From the NCBI GenBank assembly GCA_904419095.1, contig CAJFQT010000046.1, positions 1-10,590 of the forward strand: a DNA stretch of 10,590 bases. Reading direction: 5' to 3'. The DNA is from an uncultured Clostridia bacterium. Lineage in GTDB: Bacteria; Bacillota; Clostridia; TANB77; CAG-508. Positions 6,775-10,590 of this stretch are shown here, piece by piece. The notes below the pieces were generated by a model, which saw only the letters and a program-made list of their open reading frames with translations, was not told where the DNA came from and did no database searches. Every line of letters starts with the position of its first letter. The first letter of the stretch is position 1. A program made the translations under genes and the position numbers.

Positions 6775-6989
6775 GCTCAATAGGTTAGTATATTATATTT
6801 AATAATTTTTCCCTTACTCATTTCATTCAGAAAGAATTTGTTAGGCTTTCTCATGAGCCTCTTTCACTCAGACCCCCTCCATTCTTCTGGGTACCGTGAA
6901 CATTCCTCATTCGATAGCCTAACAAATTCTATTCTTTATTCCAATCGAGCGGGAAAAATTATTAAATATAATATACTAACCTATTGGGC
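6775..6989. repeat. ~215-bp foldback (MITE-like) palindromic element
   Basis: A perfect 35-bp inverted repeat (6779-6813 with 6951-6985) extends outward to 6775/6989 with one mismatch. Inside it, 6833-6847 and 6916-6930 are a perfect 15-bp inverted repeat. Further in, ATGAG/CTCAT (6853-6857, 6906-6910), TTCAC/GTGAA (6863-6867, 6896-6900) and ACCC/GGGT (6872-6875, 6889-6892) pair. All these pairs share the same centre (coordinate sums 13763-13764), so the whole block folds as one long hairpin with a ~13-nt loop near 6876-6888. Its core is visibly richer in G and C than its surroundings. A possible 6-bp direct repeat, gtttgg, flanks it (6766-6771 and 6999-7004). There is no transposase gene. 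A 64-codon frame starting TTG at 6838 runs through it but is not a credible gene. Confidence 0.8.
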
Positions 6990-7000
6990 TACTCCACTGT

Positions 7001-7030
7001 TTGGAATAGTTTTTATTTTTATGCTACAAT
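7001..7030 (+). promoter_or_regulatory. Candidate promoter upstream of ligA (distal)
   Basis: TTGGAA (7001-7006), 18-bp spacer, and TGC-TACAAT (TACAAT at 7025-7030), an extended -10 form. It lies immediately to the right of the foldback element, so insertion of that element could have changed what lies upstream of this promoter. Confidence 0.4.
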
Positions 7031-7079
7031 GAATTGTATAAAATATTTTTTGTATTATTTAAAAAATTTTTAGTAGGTA

Positions 7080-7108
7080 TTTATTTTTTGTTTTTTTTTG
7101 TATATAAT
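7080..7108 (+). promoter_or_regulatory. Candidate promoter upstream of ligA (proximal)
   Basis: A perfect -10 TATAAT (7103-7108) preceded by a T-rich tract. The -35 at 17 bp (tttatt, 7080-7085) is poor. Predicted start is near 7115, giving a ~43-nt leader to the ligA ATG. One or both of the two candidates probably drive the ligA group. Confidence 0.4.
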
Positions 7109-7157
7109 ATGGAGCAGAGTGTACGTTTAGAATTTGAACTTTTAAGGAGAGAGTAGA

Positions 7158-9161
7158 ATGGATAAGAAACAAGCAAAAGAAAGAATTGAAGAGTTAAGAA
7201 AAAAAACAGAATATTATGCTACAAAATATTATGATGATGATAAACCAGAGATTAGTGATTTTGAGTATGATATGATGATGGTGGAATTGAGAAATTTGGA
7301 GAAGGATTTTCCAGAGTTTGCTTCTAAAGATTCTTTGACACAAAAGGTTGGAGGTCATGTTAAGGAAGGTTTCGAAAAGGTTACTCATGAGGTTCCTTTG
7401 CAGAGCTTACAGGATGTTTTTAGCTTAGAGGAAGTTGAAGATTTTGATGAAAGAATAAGAAAACAGGCTGTTGAGAATGGTGTTAAAAATTTGAAGTATG
7501 TTGTTGAGACAAAAATTGATGGGTTGTCTGCAGCTTTAGAGTATAAGAATGGTGTGTTTGTTAGAGGGGCAACAAGAGGTAATGGTTTGGTTGGAGAGGA
7601 TGTAACTGAGAATTTGAAGACTGTGAAGACAATTCCAATGGAAATAAATGATAAGATTAATATAACTGTTAGAGGAGAAGTTTTTATTTCTAAAAAAGAT
7701 TTTGAAGAGATGAATAATAAAAGAGAGGAAAAGGGTGAAGAGTTATTTGCTAATGCAAGAAATGCGGCAGCGGGTTCTTTAAGACAGCTAGATAGTAAGA
7801 TTACTAAGAATAGACCTCTTGATATATATATTTTTAATGTTCAAAAAATAGAGGGAAAGAATTTTAGTTCACATTTTGAAGAATTGGAATATTTGGCAAA
7901 GTTAGGATTTAATGTGAATCCAGTAAGAATTCCTTGTAATAATATTGATGAAGTGAAAGAGGCAATAAAAAAGATAGGAGAAATGAGGGAAGGTCTTACA
8001 TATGGGATAGACGGAGCAGTTGTGAAGGTTGATGATTTGGCATTTAGAGAGATTTTAGGGTCAACTGTAAAAGTTCCAAGATGGGCTGTGGCATATAAGT
8101 ATCCTCCTGAAAGAAAAGAGACAATCTTAAAAGATATAGTGTGTCAGGTTGGAAGAACAGGGGTTATTACACCAATGGCAATATTAGAACCTGTTAATGT
8201 TGCTGGTTCTAATATTTCAAAAACTACTCTTCATAATGAGGATTTTATAAAAGAAAAGGATTTAAAGATAGGAGATACTGTTGTAATTCAAAAGGCTGGT
8301 GATGTAATACCTGAAATTGTTGAAGTAGTGAAGAATAAGAGAGACGGTAGTGAAAGAGATTTTGAAATGCCAAAAGTTTGTCCTGTATGTGGGGCACTAG
8401 CAGTAAGAGAAGAAGGAGAGTCTGCTATTAGATGTACAGGGGTAGAGTGCCCGGCAAAATTATTTAGAAATTTAGTACATTTTGTTTCAAGAGAGGCTAT
8501 GAATATTGATGGACTAGGGGAAAATATAATACAACAATTACTAGATAAAAAATTAATAGAAAATATTGCAGATATTTATGAATTAAAATTTGAAGATATT
8601 GCATCATTGAAGAAAAATGGAAAAAAATTTGCACAGAATTTAGTTGATGCAATAGAAAATAGTAAGAAAAACGATTTATATAGATTAATAACAGCTCTTG
8701 GAATTAGACATGTTGGTGGAAAGGCATCAAAGGTATTAGCTAGAAAATATAAAAGTATGGAAAATTTAGCTAAAGCAGATTTTGAAGAACTTAAACAAAT
8801 TGAAGATATTGGGGACATAATGGCAAATAGTATAGTGGAATTCTTTTCTCAAGAACAAACAAAAGACTTAATTGAAAGACTAAAAAATGCAGGTGTTAAT
8901 ATGAAATCTTTGGAAGAAGAGAGTATTGATAATAGATTTGAGGGTAAAACATTTGTGTTAACAGGAAGTTTATCAGAGTTTACAAGAAAAGAAGCAGAAG
9001 AAATTATAGAAAAGTATGGAGGAAAGACATCAAGTTCAGTTTCTAAAAAAACAACATATTTATTAGCTGGTGAAGAAGCTGGAAGTAAGTTAACAAAAGC
9101 ACAAAGCTTAGGAATAACAATAATTTCAGAACAGGAATTTAAAAATCTTTTGGAACAGTAG
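7158..9161 (+). CDS. ligA: NAD+-dependent DNA ligase LigA
   Basis: Seals nicks in duplex DNA during replication and repair, using NAD+ as cofactor. It has 667 aa, the normal family length. The start ATG at 7158 is supported by AAGGAGAG (7144-7151). Domains in order: N-terminal Ia domain (YYxxDxPEISDFEYDMMMVEL, about 20-45); adenylation domain with nucleophile Lys119 in KIDG (119-122) and the downstream GIDGAVVKVD and VAYKYPPE motifs; OB fold (about 320-400); Cys4 zinc finger C408, C411, C426, C431; helix-hairpin-helix region (about 440-585, with IDGLG and ALGIRHVGG); and a C-terminal BRCT domain (about 592-667, FEGKTFVLTGSL...KYGGKTSSSVSKKTTYLLAG). All key residues are present. It is the first gene of a co-oriented group. 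The usual clostridial neighbour pcrA is not upstream; a sortase and a foldback repeat are there instead. Confidence 0.98.
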   Translation: MDKKQAKERIEELRKKTEYYATKYYDDDKPEISDFEYDMMMVELRNLEKDFPEFASKDSLTQKVGGHVKEGFEKVTHEVPLQSLQDVFSLEEVEDFDERIRKQAVENGVKNLKYVVETKIDGLSAALEYKNGVFVRGATRGNGLVGEDVTENLKTVKTIPMEINDKINITVRGEVFISKKDFEEMNNKREEKGEELFANARNAAAGSLRQLDSKITKNRPLDIYIFNVQKIEGKNFSSHFEELEYLAKLGFNVNPVRIPCNNIDEVKEAIKKIGEMREGLTYGIDGAVVKVDDLAFREILGSTVKVPRWAVAYKYPPERKETILKDIVCQVGRTGVITPMAILEPVNVAGSNISKTTLHNEDFIKEKDLKIGDTVVIQKAGDVIPEIVEVVKNKRDGSERDFEMPKVCPVCGALAVREEGESAIRCTGVECPAKLFRNLVHFVSREAMNIDGLGENIIQQLLDKKLIENIADIYELKFEDIASLKKNGKKFAQNLVDAIENSKKNDLYRLITALGIRHVGGKASKVLARKYKSMENLAKADFEELKQIEDIGDIMANSIVEFFSQEQTKDLIERLKNAGVNMKSLEEESIDNRFEGKTFVLTGSLSEFTRKEAEEIIEKYGGKTSSSVSKKTTYLLAGEEAGSKLTKAQSLGITIISEQEFKNLLEQ

Positions 9162-9171
9162 GAGGTATTTT

Positions 9172-9423
9172 ATGATGGAATATACGTTTGAGATGATGTG
9201 GGAAGACTTGAATAATGGTTATCAAATTTATTATACGTATGTTAGAAATAGATATTTACTTTTTAAGACCGCATCAAATTGTTATACACAGAAATTGTTA
9301 TCTGATAATCCAAAGAATCCACAACCTAAAATGACAATGCTTACCCTGAAAAGGGTAAAAGAGATGTTCCCACATATGGAAGATATTGAGTATCGTATAG
9401 GGATATCTGAAGAGGAAATATAA
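9172..9423 (+). CDS. Small uncharacterised protein coupled to ligA
   Basis: An 83-aa protein (82 if the second ATG at 9175 is used) that I do not recognise. Its ribosome binding site AGGAGGT (9160-9166) overlaps the ligA stop codon (9159-9161), which indicates translational coupling and supports a real gene. ATG 9172 has a 5-nt spacer and ATG 9175 an 8-nt one, so the second may be preferred. The protein is soluble-looking, with an acidic N terminus (EYTFEMMWEDLNNG), an aromatic stretch (YQIYYTYVRNRYLLFK), then a basic segment (LTLKRVKEMFP) and an acidic C terminus. There is no signal peptide, membrane segment or Cys-based metal site. A regulatory or accessory role near DNA ligase is possible but unproven. 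Confidence 0.75.
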   Translation: MMEYTFEMMWEDLNNGYQIYYTYVRNRYLLFKTASNCYTQKLLSDNPKNPQPKMTMLTLKRVKEMFPHMEDIEYRIGISEEEI

Positions 9424-9480
9424 AAAGGAATTTTTGTAAGAAAGAGGAAAGGATTAATTTATACAAAGAGAGGAGAATAA

Positions 9481-10060
9481 ATGAATATTGTAATTGGTGG
9501 AAGTTATCATAAATTTTTACATGAGATAAATGTATTACATAAAAGATTAGAAAGAGAAGGACATAATGTATTAGCACCAATAAAAGATGCAGAACAGAGA
9601 GCGGTAGATGATAGATATAATTATATATTGTTTCAAGGGGAAGAAATAAAAAATCCAGTAGATGTGCAAAAGAGATTTATGAATAAAATACGTAAAGCAG
9701 ATGCATTTGTGGTATGCAATAAAGGGCGGATATATTGGAATGACTGCGGCAATGGAATTGGGATGGGCATATGGTGCAATAAAGAATCATAATAAAAGAA
9801 TTAAACAAATTTATTTAACTGAATCAATAACTTTATTAGATACAATGAAAAGAAAAGGAAGATTAACATTAAAAGATGTGCAAGAGGATCCTCAATATAA
9901 GTATTTTCAACAAGTATATAAATCTACAGAAAGCATCGAAGATTACGCAAGATTTGTTTGTGTAGATATTTATGGATATGAGCAAAATGGAGCTTTAACA
10001 ATTGGGATAGATAGTTTACTAGTAAAAGAAAAGAATAGAGATTGGGATGAAGGAAGATAA
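9481..10060 (+). pseudogene. Nucleoside 2-deoxyribosyltransferase-like gene with a frameshift
   Basis: Two overlapping frames make one recognisable protein of about 192 aa. The first (from ATG 9481, ribosome binding site AGGAG at 9471-9475) gives MNIVIGGSYHKFLHEINVLHK through KADAFVVCNKG. It then runs into nonsense and stops at 9790-9792. The second frame, entered near 9724, continues with GYIGMTAAMELGWAYGAI and ends at TAA 10058-10060. Together they match the nucleoside 2-deoxyribosyltransferase / DUF4406-like fold: N-terminal (I/V)xIGGSx, the 'ADAFVV.N..GYIG' strand-loop, and the conserved Glu in MELGWA expected to be catalytic. Removing one G from GGG (9724-9726) restores a continuous frame. 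The downstream part shows no further stops, so the break is recent, a sequencing or assembly error, or a recoding site. The family transfers deoxyribose between bases or hydrolyses nucleotides; the substrate here is unknown. A C-terminal extension of about 80 residues follows the core. Confidence 0.75.
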
Positions 10061-10089
10061 AAATTTTACATATATAGTTAGTAAAAAAG

Positions 10090-10125
10090 AAAGGAGATAT
10101 AGAGTACGAGAGTATTTTCTATAAA
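10090..10125 (+). promoter_or_regulatory. Shine-Dalgarno plus GNRA hairpin in front of folD
   Basis: A good SD, AAAGGAG (10090-10096), lies about 29 nt before the folD ATG at 10126, too far for normal use. Between them, ATAGA (10099-10103) pairs with TCTAT (10118-10122), and GTAC (10104-10107) pairs with GTAT (10112-10115, one G-U). A 2-nt bulge (10116-10117) separates the two helices and a C(GAGA)G tetraloop closes the hairpin. With the hairpin folded, the SD and the ATG are only about 5 nt apart. No T run follows, so it is not a terminator. Confidence 0.5.
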
Positions 10126-10590
10126 ATGGGAGAAATGGCTATAATAATAGATGGAAAAGAATTAGCAAGAAAAATAAGACAAAATTTGAAGATTGAATGT
10201 GATGATTTAAAGTGTAAAGGAATTATACCTAAACTTGCAGTAATTATGGTGGGAGATAATCCTGCTTCAAAAGTGTATGTGAAAAATAAAAGTAAAGCAT
10301 GTAATGAAGTGGGAGTAGAGTATGAAGAATTTTTGTTAGATAAAGATATAAGTCAGGAACAATTGATTGATTTGATTACAAGGTTAAATAATGATAAAAC
10401 TATTAATGGAATTCTTTTGCAAAGTCCTATTCCTGATCAATTGGATATAAATGAGGCCTTTAGAACAATTGATTATAATAAGGATGTTGATGGATTTCAT
10501 CCTATGAATGTTGGAAAGTTGGCATTAGGTCAAGATACTTTTGTTTCATGTACTCCTTATGGTGTTATGAAAATGTTTGCTGAATATAAT
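10126..10590 (+). CDS. folD: FolD bifunctional methylene-tetrahydrofolate dehydrogenase/cyclohydrolase, N-terminal part (cut by window end)
   Basis: Interconverts 5,10-methylene-THF and 10-formyl-THF in cytosolic one-carbon metabolism. About 155 codons are present out of roughly 280 usual. Two in-frame ATGs are possible: 10126 (MGEMAIIIDGK) and 10135 (MAIIIDGK, the more typical family N terminus). The only good SD (10090-10096) is far upstream and separated by a hairpin that would favour 10126. Numbered from 10135: DGKELARKIR at the N terminus; the catalytic Tyr48/Lys52 pair in SKVYVKNK (equivalent to E. coli FolD Tyr50/Lys54 or human Tyr52/Lys56, by alignment from memory); the GILLQSPIP motif; KDVDGFHPMNVGKL with its conserved Asp; and SCTPYGVM, the start of the cofactor-binding half. 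The frame is open to the last base. It probably belongs to the ligA transcription group, 65 nt after the deoxyribosyltransferase-like gene. Confidence 0.95.
   Translation, partial: MGEMAIIIDGKELARKIRQNLKIECDDLKCKGIIPKLAVIMVGDNPASKVYVKNKSKACNEVGVEYEEFLLDKDISQEQLIDLITRLNNDKTINGILLQSPIPDQLDINEAFRTIDYNKDVDGFHPMNVGKLALGQDTFVSCTPYGVMKMFAEYN

Noticed and set aside
6838..7032. 64-codon frame with a TTG start and a hydrophobic end
   Set aside because: It lies mostly within the foldback element, has no SD, and its sequence is explained by the palindrome. It has no protein-family features.
7194..9580. Minus-strand frames at 7194-7388, 8576-8818 and 9341-9580
   Set aside because: They are antisense to ligA and the genes after it, low in complexity and without ribosome binding sites.
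9701..10060. Second half of the deoxyribosyltransferase-like gene as an independent gene starting at ATG 9701
   Set aside because: That ATG has no ribosome binding site, and its first residues (MHLWYAIK) are out-of-frame reading of the conserved upstream segment. The two halves clearly form one family domain.

Overview
This window comes from a strongly AT-rich, Gram-positive-type (Bacillota, most likely Clostridia-like) chromosome. The evidence is the AT-biased codon use, strong GGAGG-type ribosome binding sites, near-consensus sigma-A promoters (TTGATT-17-TATAAT; TTGAAA-17-TATAAT), a sortase, and the family types of the housekeeping genes. I cannot name the species. The unusually short alanyl-tRNA synthetase points to a lineage outside the classical Clostridium or Bacillus models.

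Layout: (1) 1-674, the C-terminal end of an RCC1-repeat protein (+), followed by AT-rich DNA with what looks like a decayed extra RCC1 repeat and a bidirectional terminator at 911-953. (2) 974-3367, a Lon-family AAA+ protease on the minus strand, convergent with (1). (3) 3368-3745, a divergent intergenic region with a perfect 36-bp inverted repeat, a short palindrome and the alaS promoter. (4) 3746-5503, a compact alanyl-tRNA synthetase, then a terminator and a HIT-family nucleotide hydrolase (5588-5932). (5) 6012-6692, a sortase with its own promoter and terminator. (6) 6693-7157, an intergenic region dominated by a ~215-bp foldback element. (7) 7158 to the window end, a run of co-oriented genes: ligA, a small unknown protein, a frameshifted nucleoside 2-deoxyribosyltransferase-like gene, and the start of folD cut by the window edge.

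Functionally this is mostly a housekeeping region: protein quality control, tRNA charging, nucleotide hydrolysis, DNA ligation and one-carbon metabolism. Two surface-related genes, the sortase and the RCC1-repeat protein, are also present. I found no convincing new defence or mobile system. The points that deserve a second look are the AlaRS that lacks two standard modules, the two large palindromic elements, the single-base frameshift in the deoxyribosyltransferase-like gene, and a GNRA-capped hairpin placed exactly between the folD Shine-Dalgarno sequence and its ATG.
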